A DNA stretch of 64,000 bases from assembly GCF_006539825.1 (NCBI RefSeq), contig NZ_BJNT01000019.1, positions 19,884-83,883 on the forward strand, read 5' to 3'. Below, piece after piece: positions 34,315 to 42,803 of the stretch. The notes beneath the pieces are model-generated. The model saw only the letters and a list, made by a program, of their open reading frames with translations. It was not told the origin of the DNA and did no database searches. Both the position numbers and the translations under genes were made by a program. This stretch comes from Corynebacterium variabile (GTDB lineage Bacteria > Actinomycetota > Actinomycetes > Mycobacteriales > Mycobacteriaceae). Position 1 is the stretch's first letter; every line of letters begins with the position of its first letter.

Positions 34315-35945
34315 TGTCCTTCTCCCTTCTCGGTGGTTCCGGTGGCTCCGGTGGCTCCGGTGGTGGTCTGTTGCTGCTGTTGCTGCTGCTGGTGGACCTC
34401 GTCCTCGTCGTCACGGGCATCGAGCACGGAGGTCTCGAGCCGGTCGAGGGACTGGGCGTCCGGGTCAGGTGCCGAGATCACGCGACCGTGCTCGGACTCC
34501 GGTCCGGTGGTACCCGAGGAGACGACCCAGGTGTCCTTGGAACCACCGCCCTGGGAGGAGTTCACGATCATCTGCCCCTCCTGGAGCGCGACACGGGTCA
34601 GGCCACCGGGCACGACCCACATTTCCTCACCGTCATTGACGACGAAGGGTCGCAGGTCGACGTGACGGGACTGCATGCCCTTGTCCGACGTCATCGTCGG
34701 CACGGTGGACAGCTGCACCAGCGGCTGGGCGATCCAGCCACGCGGATCGGCCAGCAGCTTCGTCTTCGCCTCAGCGAGCTCCTCCTTCGAGCACATCGGC
34801 CCCATGACGATGCCTTTGCCGCCGGAGCCGTCAACCGGCTTGATGACCAGCTCGTCCATCCGGTCGAGGACCTCCTCCCGGGCCTCGGGTTCCTCGAGAC
34901 GCCAGGTGTCGACGTTGGGGATCAGCGGCTCCTCGTCGAGGTAGTAACGGATGAGGTCCGGTACGTAGGTGTAGACCAGCTTGTCGTCGGCCACTCCGTT
35001 GCCGACCGCGTTGGCGATGGTGACGGTGCCGTTGGCCTGGGCGGAAAGCAGACCGGCGACGCCGAGCAGGGAGTCCGGCCGGAACTTCACCGGGTCGATG
35101 AACTCGTCGTCGACACGACGGTAGATGACATGGACCTGTTCGAGCCCCCGGGTGGTGCGCAGGAAGACGACACCGTGGCGGACCACGAGGTCGCGCCCCT
35201 CCACCAGCGGCACACCCATGGTGCGGGCGAGCATGGAGTGCTCGAAGTAGGCCGAGTTGTAGACACCGGGGGTGAGCACGACGATCATCGGGTCAGGGAC
35301 GCCGGGCGGGGCGGCCTTGGCCAGGGCGGCGCGCAGCCGGGCGGGGTAGTCGTCGACGCGGGCGATATTGTACTGGCCCACGGCCTCCGGCAGCGCGGAG
35401 ACGGTGGCCTGGCGGTTGGTGAGGACGTAGGAGACGCCCGAGGGGATACGCGCGTTGTCCTCGAGGACGCGGAGTTCGCCCTCCCCGTCACGGATGAGGT
35501 CGATGCCGGCGACGTGGATGCGCACCCCGTTGGGTGGCTGGTAGCCGGCGACGGCACGGCAGAAGTTCTCTGAGGTGGTGACCACCGACCGCGGGATGAC
35601 GCCGTCGGTGAAGACGCGGCCGGGGCCGTAGACGTCGGCGAGGAAGGCCTCCAGGGCGCGGACGCGCTGCTTGAGTCCGCGTTCGGTGCGCTCGAACTCG
35701 GCGCGCTGGATCAGCCGCGGCACGATGTCCAGCGGGAAGGGCTCCTCCTGTCCGGCGAAGTCGAAGGTGACGCCGGTGTCGAGGTACCGGGAACTCAGGT
35801 AGGAGACCCGTGAACTGAGGTCCTCGGGGCGGATGTCCTGGAAGACCTGGTGGAGTTTCCGGTAGACCGACCGCACACCGTCGGGGGACAAGAGTTCGTC
35901 GAAGGTACCCTCGCGGACCGGGTATGGGGCAGGTGAATCGGTCAT
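34308..35945 (-). CDS. Circularly permuted type 2 ATP-grasp protein with glutamine-rich tail
   Basis: 545 residues. Core motifs include RAEFERTERGLKQRVRALEAFLADVYGP, PPNGVRIHVAGIDLIRDGEGELRVLEDNARIPSGVSYVL (DN in the metal site) and ELVIKPVDGSGGKGIVMGP (glycine loop). ATP-grasp enzymes join a carboxylate to an amine, so this is the likely synthetase of a peptide-like product. The last about 35 residues are unusual: a run of eight glutamines followed by TTTGATGATGTT. The frame is open to 36011, but homology starts at the ATG at 35945, which has TATCGT 6 nt upstream. Confidence 0.85.
   Translation of the reverse strand: MTDSPAPYPVREGTFDELLSPDGVRSVYRKLHQVFQDIRPEDLSSRVSYLSSRYLDTGVTFDFAGQEEPFPLDIVPRLIQRAEFERTERGLKQRVRALEAFLADVYGPGRVFTDGVIPRSVVTTSENFCRAVAGYQPPNGVRIHVAGIDLIRDGEGELRVLEDNARIPSGVSYVLTNRQATVSALPEAVGQYNIARVDDYPARLRAALAKAAPPGVPDPMIVVLTPGVYNSAYFEHSMLARTMGVPLVEGRDLVVRHGVVFLRTTRGLEQVHVIYRRVDDEFIDPVKFRPDSLLGVAGLLSAQANGTVTIANAVGNGVADDKLVYTYVPDLIRYYLDEEPLIPNVDTWRLEEPEAREEVLDRMDELVIKPVDGSGGKGIVMGPMCSKEELAEAKTKLLADPRGWIAQPLVQLSTVPTMTSDKGMQSRHVDLRPFVVNDGEEMWVVPGGLTRVALQEGQMIVNSSQGGGSKDTWVVSSGTTGPESEHGRVISAPDPDAQSLDRLETSVLDARDDEDEVHQQQQQQQQTTTGATGATGTTEKGEGQC
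34345..34392. repeat. Trinucleotide-type simple repeats in the ATP-grasp 3' end
   Basis: Copies of CCGGTGGCT and then TTGCTGCTG/CTGTTGCTG encode the GAT and poly-glutamine tail of the minus-strand ATP-grasp gene. Because the units are multiples of three, copy-number changes would lengthen or shorten the tail without a frameshift. Confidence 0.6.
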
Positions 35946-35951
35946 GATCCG

Positions 35952-35957
35952 ACGATA
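35952..35957 (-). promoter_or_regulatory. -10 box of leaderless ATP-grasp operon promoter
   Basis: Minus-strand TATCGT, 6 nt before the ATG at 35945; supports that start over the longer open frame. Confidence 0.4.
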
Positions 35958-36074
35958 ACCCCGATGAGCCCCAAGTTCACCCGGAGAAATTAACCTGCCG
36001 GAAACATTCACCCCCGGTCACACGTGTCACTCCAGTGCGCCTGCCGCCGTCAGCGCGCAGACCGTGCCCGGACA

Positions 36075-37561
36075 TCAGCCCTCTCCCCTGCCGTTGCCTC
36101 CGGTCCAGGCCGCCCACAGGGTGGCGTAGCGTCCACCGGCAGCGACGAGACTGTCATGGGTGCCGTCCTCGACGATGCGTCCGGCGTCCATGACGAGGAT
36201 GCGGTCAGCCAGGCGGGCCTGGCTGAGGCGATGGGCGATGACCAGCGCGCCGCGTCCGGCGAGAGCAGCAGCAGCCGGACCAGGGCGAGGTGCTGGGCCT
36301 GGTGGGCGGTGAGGTGGTGGCCGTCATCACCGACGCGGGTGTCGAGCCCTTCGGGCAGATCGAGCATCCAGTCGGCACCGCAGGCCCGCACGGCGTCCTC
36401 GACGGTGGCGTCCTCGGTGCCGTCACCCTCCCCTGCCCCGAGGGTGAGGTTCTGACGCATCGTCGCGGCGAAGAGGTCGGTGCGCGGGGAGGCGAGCACC
36501 ACCGTCGGACGCAGTGCCGTGCCGAGAGCGTCCAGGTCGATCCCGTCGAGGGTGACGCTCCCCTGCTGGACGGGCACAATCCCGGCGAGGATCCGGTCGA
36601 AGGTGCCGATGACCTCGGCGGTCGGGTTGAACAGCCGGTGGTAGAGCAGCGCGGCGGCGGTGACCGCACCGACGGTCGTCCACGAGGCGTCGACGAGGAC
36701 GAACCCGACGAGGAACGCGGCGGTGACCGCGAACTCGGCGAGGTGGTTGCGCTGGAAGTAGCGGGTGAGCATCCTGCCCACGTCGTCCTGGACCCGCCGG
36801 GACTCGTCGGAGGCCGCGTCCAGACGGGTGACCTCGGCGTCCTCCCACCCCTGGGAGATCAGGGCGTCGCGGCCGGTGGCGGCGTCGAGGAAGCGGGTCG
36901 TGCGTCGCGAGAGGATCTCGCGTTCTGCCCGGTAGAGCGGTGCGGAGCGGGGCAGGTACCGGCGCAGGGACGCCGCGTACATCGGCACCCCGACCAGACC
37001 CGCCAGGCCGAGTGCCCAGTGCAGGCCGAACAGTCCGGGGACCGCCAGCACCAGCAGGGCGAGGGCGGAGAGGACCTGCGGCAGCACCGTGGCCACGGCG
37101 GTGGAGATGAGGCGCGAATCGTCACCGACCCGGGACACGAGTTCCCCCGTCCCCGCCTTCTCGGTGACCCCGGGTGCCAGGTCGAGAGCGTGGGCCAGGA
37201 CATCCTCACGCAGCGTGGCGACGGTCGGCTCCGCCACCCTCGCGAACAAGACCCGGGCCCACCAGGACAGCACCGCGCCGACCGGCAGGGACGCGAGGAT
37301 CAGCGCCAGGGGTGCGAGAACGTCTCCGAAAGACACGCCGGGCGCGCTGAGCCGGTCAACGATCCGCCCGGTGGCCAGTGGCGGAACCATCACACAACCA
37401 CCGGCGGCGAGGGTGACCAGGCCGGCGGCCAGGGCCGTGCCACGGTACGGGCGCAGGAGTGCCCGGAGGAACCGTTGGGCCTGCGCGCCGGTCGCGGTGG
37501 GCAGGGTGGGCAGGGTGGGCAGGGTGGGCGGGGTGGCTGTCTGCACGTTCTGTGAGCTCAC
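36075..37561 (-). pseudogene. Decayed ABC exporter subunit 2 (two internal deletions)
   Basis: The membrane domain (residues 1-about 320) is intact, but the nucleotide-binding domain is broken. Near 36595 the sequence passes from IGTFDRI directly into LAGIVPVQQGSVTLDGIDLDAL, losing the region that should hold Walker A. The signature is LTAHQAQ instead of LSGGQ. Near 36255 a second, out-of-frame deletion removes Walker B: upstream frame LLLLSPDAA, downstream frame [34 protein letters not shown] with the H-loop, ending in TGA at 36075. ATP hydrolysis by this subunit is impossible. The 5' end overlaps the end of subunit 1 by 4 bp. Confidence 0.85.
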
Positions 37562-39239
37562 CGGGAGACCACCGCCCGGTAGGAGTCGTCGGCCAGAAGC
37601 TCGGCGTGGGTCGCCCGACGCAGCGCTCCATCACCCACCAGGACAACCTCGTCGGCGACGGCGAGCAGTGTCGGCGAGGTCGTGACGACCACGAGAGTGA
37701 CCTGCCGCTCCCCTGCCCGCAGCTCACGCAGTCCTTCTGCGATGCGTGCCTCGGTCACCGAGTCCACGGCGGTGGTCGGGTCGACGAGGACGCGGGTGCG
37801 TGGGGTACCGGCCAGGGCCCGTGCCAGGACGATGCGCTGCTGTTGCCCACCGGAGAGGTTCGCCCCGGCGCCGTCGACCGGGTGCCCGGCGCCGTCGGCG
37901 AAGAGGTCGACGAGTTCATCGACGCCGCTGGCACGCAGCAGTGCCTCAGGAAGTGGGCCACCTTCCAGCCCGGTGATGTTACCGACGACCGTGCCGGCGA
38001 ACAGGTGGGGTGTGTGCGGGAGATCCGCAGGACGCCGGGCAGGACGCGCGGATCGAGGGAGCGGGCGTCCACCCCGTCGAGCAGCAGCGTGCCTGCCTCA
38101 CCGGCGACGGTGTCGAGGATCCGCCGGTGAACGGCCGTGTCTGCACTGACCAATGCAGTGAAACGTCCTGCCCGGCAGTCCACCACGGTGCCGTCCTCGA
38201 GGGTCAGGCTGAGGGTGGCGCAGGCTGCGTCCGCCGAGACCTTGCCGGGAGTCTCGGCGGTCTCTGTCGTGGCGGCGGCGCCGAGGTATCCGGCAATGCG
38301 CCGGGCCGAAGCAGCCGAGCGTGTGTAGCCCTCGCTGAAGGCGACGACAGTGCCCAGGGGGCCGGCGAAGAACGTGGTCACGCCGAGCACACCGACGAGG
38401 GTCCCAACCGTCATGTCCCCCTCGACCACCCGCCAGGCACCCAACCCCGCAGCGACGAGCAGGACCACACCACTGACCAGGACCTGCGCTCCCTCGAGAC
38501 GGCCGGACGCTCCGGCGGACGCGATACCCGCCCTCGCGGCGTCCTGACTGTGCCGGGTGTACCAGCGCCCGGCGCGGTACTCTCCGCCGATGCCGCGCAG
38601 CACCTCCACCCCCTGCATCACGTCGGCGGCGGAGGCGCCTGCGGCGGCGATGCCCTCCTGCTGCCGGTGGCTGGTCCGGGAGAGATGCGGGGTGAGCAGG
38701 CGCAGCACGACCATGCTCAGCGGGGTGGCCACCAGGACCGCCACTCCGACCCACAGGTCGGCCCACAGCAGGTAGCCGGCGCACAGGACCAGGCCGAGGA
38801 CACTGGCCGCGCCCATCGACGCCTGACGGAGAACCCCGGTGGCCGCGTCCGCGTCCGAGGACGCCAGGGAGGTGGTCTCCCCGGGCAGTCGCCCGGTGGT
38901 GCGGCGCGCCGGATCGAGGGTGGTACGGACGATCTCCCCACGCAGCCGGTGCTCCTGCCGGTTCATGGCGAACCAACTGAGCCGGGTTCCGTTGCGGAAT
39001 CCGTAGCTCTGTGCGAGGAAGGCGGCGCCGAGGACGATGAGCCAGAGACGGAGCCGACCGACATCAGAGGGACCGATGGCCTCGTCGACGGCGAGGCCGA
39101 TGACCGCGGGAACGGCTGTCTCCCCCACCGCCCAGCAGGTCAAGAGGATGGCTGAGAAGAACACGGCGCGTCGTTCACGGGTGAGGATGTCGTGCAGCAG
39201 GACGCGTCCGGGTCCGCGTCCGACCTGCCGTGACGCGTC
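37558..39239 (-). pseudogene. Decayed ABC exporter subunit 1 (frameshifted)
   Basis: A fused membrane and ATP-binding half-transporter. Reading changes frame near 38010-38016, where an extra AC in a short ACACAC run turns RISRTPHLFAGTVVGNI into nonsense; the correct frame then resumes with LSGGQQQRIVLARAL and ends at 37558. Independently the ATP site is poor: where Walker A should be, the sequence reads VSADTAVHRRIL with no GKS/T, and Walker B reads VLVDPTTAVD without the catalytic glutamate. No convincing start codon is seen: homology runs back to the bioD stop, and the only upstream ATG lies inside bioD. Substrate unknown; with subunit 2 it formed a heterodimeric exporter. Confidence 0.8.
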
Positions 39240-39942
39240 AGTCGGGGGTCTGTATCCACGGTGACAGCGTATGCCGACCCAGGTTCTCCAGGGCCATCCG
39301 CCTGAACTCTTCCTTCCCCAGCGCCCCGGCCCCGGCGGGGACACTGCCGAGCAGGGGCACCCCGGTCATTACGGGAAGCTCCACCACGTTCAACCGGATC
39401 GCCAGATCAGGATCCTCCGGCAGACTCCCACCGATCAGACCGAGCACCCGGATCCCGTGGTGCAGCGCGCACCGCACCGTCAGTTCCGCGGCGTTGAGTG
39501 AGCCGAGGCCGAGGGTGGTGACCACGACCATCGGCGCGGCCAGTTCCACGGCGAGGTCGGCGAGGGTCCAGTTGTCCCCGAGCCGGACGAGAATGCCGCC
39601 GGCCCCTTCGACGAGCAGGACCCGGTCCGGGTCAGTGGCGTCCAGTGTCCGCAGCCGGTCCGCGACCTCATGCAACTCTGCAGTGGGAAGCCCAGCCCGG
39701 CGGGCCGAGAGGTCCGGGGCCAGCGGCTCGGGGTAGCGGTGGAACTCGTGGAGATCGGTGATCCCGGTGAGTCGGCGGACGCTCGCCAGGTCCCCGTGAT
39801 CCTCGGGGCCACCGGGTTCCCCGGTCTGCACCGGTTTGACGACACCGACCCGGCGTCCGTACCCCTCCATCGCCGCGGCAAGGGCTGCCGTGGCGACGGT
39901 TTTGCCGACGTCGGTGCCGGTCCCGGTGACGAGGATGATCAT
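39238..39942 (-). CDS. bioD: Dethiobiotin synthetase
   Basis: 234 residues. P-loop ILVTGTGTDVGKTVATAAL at the N-terminus, GVVKPVQTG with the catalytic lysine, and VLLVEGAGGILVRLGDN. It forms the ureido ring of dethiobiotin from diaminopelargonate, CO2 and ATP. The ATG at 39942 forms an ATGA overlap with the bioA stop, so the longer open frame upstream is not used. Downstream lie the decayed ABC genes. Confidence 0.93.
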   Translation of the reverse strand: MIILVTGTGTDVGKTVATAALAAAMEGYGRRVGVVKPVQTGEPGGPEDHGDLASVRRLTGITDLHEFHRYPEPLAPDLSARRAGLPTAELHEVADRLRTLDATDPDRVLLVEGAGGILVRLGDNWTLADLAVELAAPMVVVTTLGLGSLNAAELTVRCALHHGIRVLGLIGGSLPEDPDLAIRLNVVELPVMTGVPLLGSVPAGAGALGKEEFRRMALENLGRHTLSPWIQTPD

Positions 39943-41255
39943 GCCGCCACCCCTTCGGCTGCGGCGCTGACTGCGGCGGCCACCGCCCGGCAGATGGTGT
40001 CCACCTCGTCGGTGGTGCTGATGAACGGCGGCATGCAGTAGATGAGGCGGCCGAAGGGGCGCAGCCACACCCCGTGGTTCACAGCGGCATTCTGTGCCCT
40101 GGTCATCGCGTCATCATCGAGGGCGGTGGTGAGCTCGACGACACCGACCGCCCCGAGGACGCGGACATCGGCGACATGGTCCCGGCCCGCGAGGTGGCTG
40201 AGTCCGTGGCTGAGCTCGTCCTCGATCCTCGGCACCGTGGTGCGCCAGTATCCGTCACCGACCAGGTCCATCGCCGCGGTGGCGACCGCGCAGGCCAGCG
40301 GATTGGCCATGAACGTGGGCCCGTGCATCAGGGCCCCGCCACCGTCGGGAGAACTCACCGCGTCCGACACGGCGGCCGTGGTGAGCACGGCGGCGAGGGT
40401 GAGCACGCCGCCGGTGAGCGCTTTGCCCACGCAGAGGATGTCCGGGGTGATCCCGGCGGCGGCGGTGGTGAACAGGTCGCCGGTGCGTCCGAAGCCGGTG
40501 GCGATCTCGTCGGCGATGAGCAGGACGCCGTGGGCGTCACAGATCCGTCGGACGCCGGCGACGAGGGCATGGTCGTGGAAGCGCATACCTCCGGCGCCCT
40601 GGACCACCGGCTCGATGATGACGGCGGCGACGGTGTCGTCGATGTGGCTGTCGAAGACCTGCAGATAGTCGGCGATCTGCCGGTCACCGCTGCCACGGAC
40701 CGGCGGGGCGGGCGCGAAGATCTGTCCGGTGAGGGTGCCGGCCCACAGGGAGTGCATGCCACCGTCCGGGTCGCAGACGGACATCGCACCGAAGGTGTCG
40801 CCGTGGTAGCCGGAGCGCCAGGTCAGCAGGCGGCGACGTTCCGGGTGGCCGCGTCCGCGCTGGGTCTGCAGCGCGGACTTGATCGCCACTTCGACGGCGA
40901 CGGAGCCGGAGTCCGCGAAGAAGACGGTGGCCAGGTCGTCACCGGGGCAGTCCACGTAGGCCTCGCCGGTCAGCGCCAGCAGGCGGTCGGTGAGCTCGAC
41001 GGCCGGGGTGTGGGTCAAGCCGCCGAACATGACGTGGGGCAGGGTGTCGAGCTGACGGTGGGCGGCGGCGAGGAGGTCAGGGTGGCGGTGCCCGTGGGCG
41101 GCGGCCCACCACGAGCTCATGGCGTCGATGAGGACGCGACCGTCAGTGAGTGTGAGATTCACCCCGTCAGCGCCGGCGACATGGTGATTTTCACGGGGGC
41201 CGGGCACCGGGGAATACGGGTGCCAGATGTGACGGGTGTCGGTGGTTGCGTGCAT
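39939..41255 (-). CDS. bioA: Adenosylmethionine-8-amino-7-oxononanoate aminotransferase
   Basis: 438 residues, PLP-dependent class III aminotransferase. Visible: HIWHPYSP at the N-terminus, DAMSSWWAAAHGHRHPDL, FADSGSVAVEVAIKSALQ, RSGYHGDTFGAMSVCDP, LLIADEIATGFGRTG, CVGKALTGG with the PLP lysine, and GPTFMANPLACAVA. It makes 7,8-diaminopelargonate from KAPA and SAM. The ATG at 41255 is chosen because homology starts there; the open frame extends to 41291. A BioQ-like palindrome lies 21 bp upstream, so repression by biotin status is likely. Confidence 0.94.
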   Translation of the reverse strand: MHATTDTRHIWHPYSPVPGPRENHHVAGADGVNLTLTDGRVLIDAMSSWWAAAHGHRHPDLLAAAHRQLDTLPHVMFGGLTHTPAVELTDRLLALTGEAYVDCPGDDLATVFFADSGSVAVEVAIKSALQTQRGRGHPERRRLLTWRSGYHGDTFGAMSVCDPDGGMHSLWAGTLTGQIFAPAPPVRGSGDRQIADYLQVFDSHIDDTVAAVIIEPVVQGAGGMRFHDHALVAGVRRICDAHGVLLIADEIATGFGRTGDLFTTAAAGITPDILCVGKALTGGVLTLAAVLTTAAVSDAVSSPDGGGALMHGPTFMANPLACAVATAAMDLVGDGYWRTTVPRIEDELSHGLSHLAGRDHVADVRVLGAVGVVELTTALDDDAMTRAQNAAVNHGVWLRPFGRLIYCMPPFISTTDEVDTICRAVAAAVSAAAEGVAA

Positions 41256-41276
41256 GGTCACTATGGTCGCCCAAAC

Positions 41277-41291
41277 TTGAACAGTGTTCAA
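41277..41291. promoter_or_regulatory. BioQ-like operator upstream of bioA
   Basis: TTGAACAGTGTTCAA is a perfect 15-bp inverted repeat (arms TTGAACA/TGTTCAA around G) 21 bp before bioA. The core TGAAC-N3-GTTCA agrees with the motif I recall for the TetR-type biotin regulator BioQ of corynebacteria. Confidence 0.65.
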
Positions 41292-41310
41292 ATCAGGGCA
41301 GTATGACCGG

Positions 41311-42780
41311 TCACTTCCGGGAGGAGGCCGTCACCGCGGCGTCCAGCTCGGCGTCCTGTCCCTGCGGAGTGAAGCAACCGGCACCGTGTCGCCAGCGGTA
41401 GTACACCAGGCAGATCACGGTGAACGGGAACCCGACAGTGAGGGCTTCACGCTGATCGGCGTCGAATCCGACCCCGATAAGGGACGCCACCAGCGCGATG
41501 ATGGAGAGCCACGCCAGCACCCGGGACGCCGGCGCCCGGTAGTGCAGACCGGCAATCTCTCCCCCGGCGGCGAGGAACCGGCGCCGGAAGGAGAGCTGGG
41601 ACGCTGCGATCGCGATCCACACCGCCACCACCGCGAACCCGGCGATAGAGACGAGGATCATGTACAGGCTGCTCGGCGCGATCTCACTCGACAACAGGGA
41701 GGCCACCCCGCCGACCATCGACACGCACAGCGCGAGCATCGGGATGCCACGCTTCGTGGTGCGCAGGAACGCCTTCGGTGCCTGCCCCTCCGCCGCCATG
41801 GAGTGCAGCATGCGGGTACAGGAGAACAGACCGGAGTTCCCGGCCGAGAGCAGGGCGGCGATGATGACGAAGTTCATCACGTCGCCCATCCCGGAGATTC
41901 CGGCGATGTCGAAAACGGTGACGAAGGGGGATTCGTCGAGGCCGGCGTCCTCATAAGGGACGAGGGCGGCAATGACGAGGATCGCGCCGACGAAGAACAC
42001 CGTCAAGCGGATCACTGCGGTGCGGATGGCCTTCGGGATGACCTTCTCCGGGTTCTTCGCCTCCCCGGCGGCCACGCCGATCAGCTCGGTGCCGGAGAAG
42101 GCGTAGAACACGCCGAGGGTGACCACGAGCATGCCGCCGAAGCCTGCAGGGAAGAGTCCGGCGTCGGTGTCGAAGTTGCCGAGTCCGGGGGTCGGTCCGT
42201 CAGCGACCGGGTTGATTCCGACGATGGTGGCCGCACCCACGATGATCAGAGCGAGCACGGCGACGACCTTGATCAGCGAGAGCCAGAACTCGGTCTCGCC
42301 GAACACCCGGGCAGAAACGGCGTTGAGCGTGAACAGCAGGATGCCGAAGACCAGGCACCAGACCCACACGCTGATGCCGGGGAACCACCGTTGCATGAGG
42401 ATGCCGGACGCCGTGAATTCACTGCCCAGTGCCACCGCCCAGCACAGCCAGTACAGCCACGCCGTCGCGAAACCCCAGGCCTGCCCCAGATTCCGGGAGG
42501 CGTAGATGTGGAACCCGCCGGAGACCGGGTAGGCCACGGCGAGCTCGCCGAGGCAGCACATCACCATCCAGGCGACCAGCGCGCCCAGGACATAGGCGAG
42601 GACGGCGCCGAGCGGGCCAGCCTCGCCGATGGTGTAGCCGGAGGAGACGAACAGTCCCGAACCGATGACGCCGCCGAGGGCGATCATCACCAGGTGGCGT
42701 TGTTCCATGGTCCGCTTGAGGCCGGTGGCGGTGGTGGGATCTGTCGTGGTGCCTGCGGCGGTGGCGGCGGTGTCTGACAT
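41311..42780 (-). CDS. mmuP: APC-family amino acid permease, probable S-methylmethionine permease
   Basis: 489 residues with about twelve membrane helices. The N-terminus LKRTMEQRHLVMIALGGVIGSGLFVSSGYTIGEAGPLGAVLAYVLG is the APC consensus motif; FYAFSGTELIGVAAGEAKNPEKVIPKAI is the second conserved loop. By sequence alone it could be a general amino acid permease. The divergent mmuM gene 23 bp away strongly suggests S-methylmethionine, as in the E. coli mmuPM pair. TAGGCT 6 nt before its ATG indicates a leaderless transcript. Confidence 0.75.
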   Translation of the reverse strand: MSDTAATAAGTTTDPTTATGLKRTMEQRHLVMIALGGVIGSGLFVSSGYTIGEAGPLGAVLAYVLGALVAWMVMCCLGELAVAYPVSGGFHIYASRNLGQAWGFATAWLYWLCWAVALGSEFTASGILMQRWFPGISVWVWCLVFGILLFTLNAVSARVFGETEFWLSLIKVVAVLALIIVGAATIVGINPVADGPTPGLGNFDTDAGLFPAGFGGMLVVTLGVFYAFSGTELIGVAAGEAKNPEKVIPKAIRTAVIRLTVFFVGAILVIAALVPYEDAGLDESPFVTVFDIAGISGMGDVMNFVIIAALLSAGNSGLFSCTRMLHSMAAEGQAPKAFLRTTKRGIPMLALCVSMVGGVASLLSSEIAPSSLYMILVSIAGFAVVAVWIAIAASQLSFRRRFLAAGGEIAGLHYRAPASRVLAWLSIIALVASLIGVGFDADQREALTVGFPFTVICLVYYRWRHGAGCFTPQGQDAELDAAVTASSRK

Positions 42781-42786
42781 GGGGTC

Positions 42787-42796
42787 AGCCTATACT
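42787..42796. promoter_or_regulatory. Overlapping divergent -10 boxes of mmuP and mmuM
   Basis: The sequence AGCCTATACT contains TAGGCT on the minus strand (42787-42792, 6 nt before the mmuP ATG) and TATACT on the plus strand (42791-42796, 7 nt before the mmuM ATG). The two boxes share two base pairs, and the -35 regions must lie inside the opposite coding sequences, so polymerase can occupy only one promoter at a time. Confidence 0.5.
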
Positions 42797-42803
42797 CACG
42801 GCA

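Noticed and set aside
32404..34665. 753-codon plus-strand open frame opposite the transglutaminase and alpha-E genes
   Set aside because: It begins inside tRNA-Pro and mirrors well-supported minus-strand genes.
37755..39344. Intact 529-residue ABC protein
   Set aside because: The last about 85 residues (Ser/Pro/Thr-rich) are an out-of-frame reading; the real C-terminus with LSGGQ lies in another frame down to 37558.
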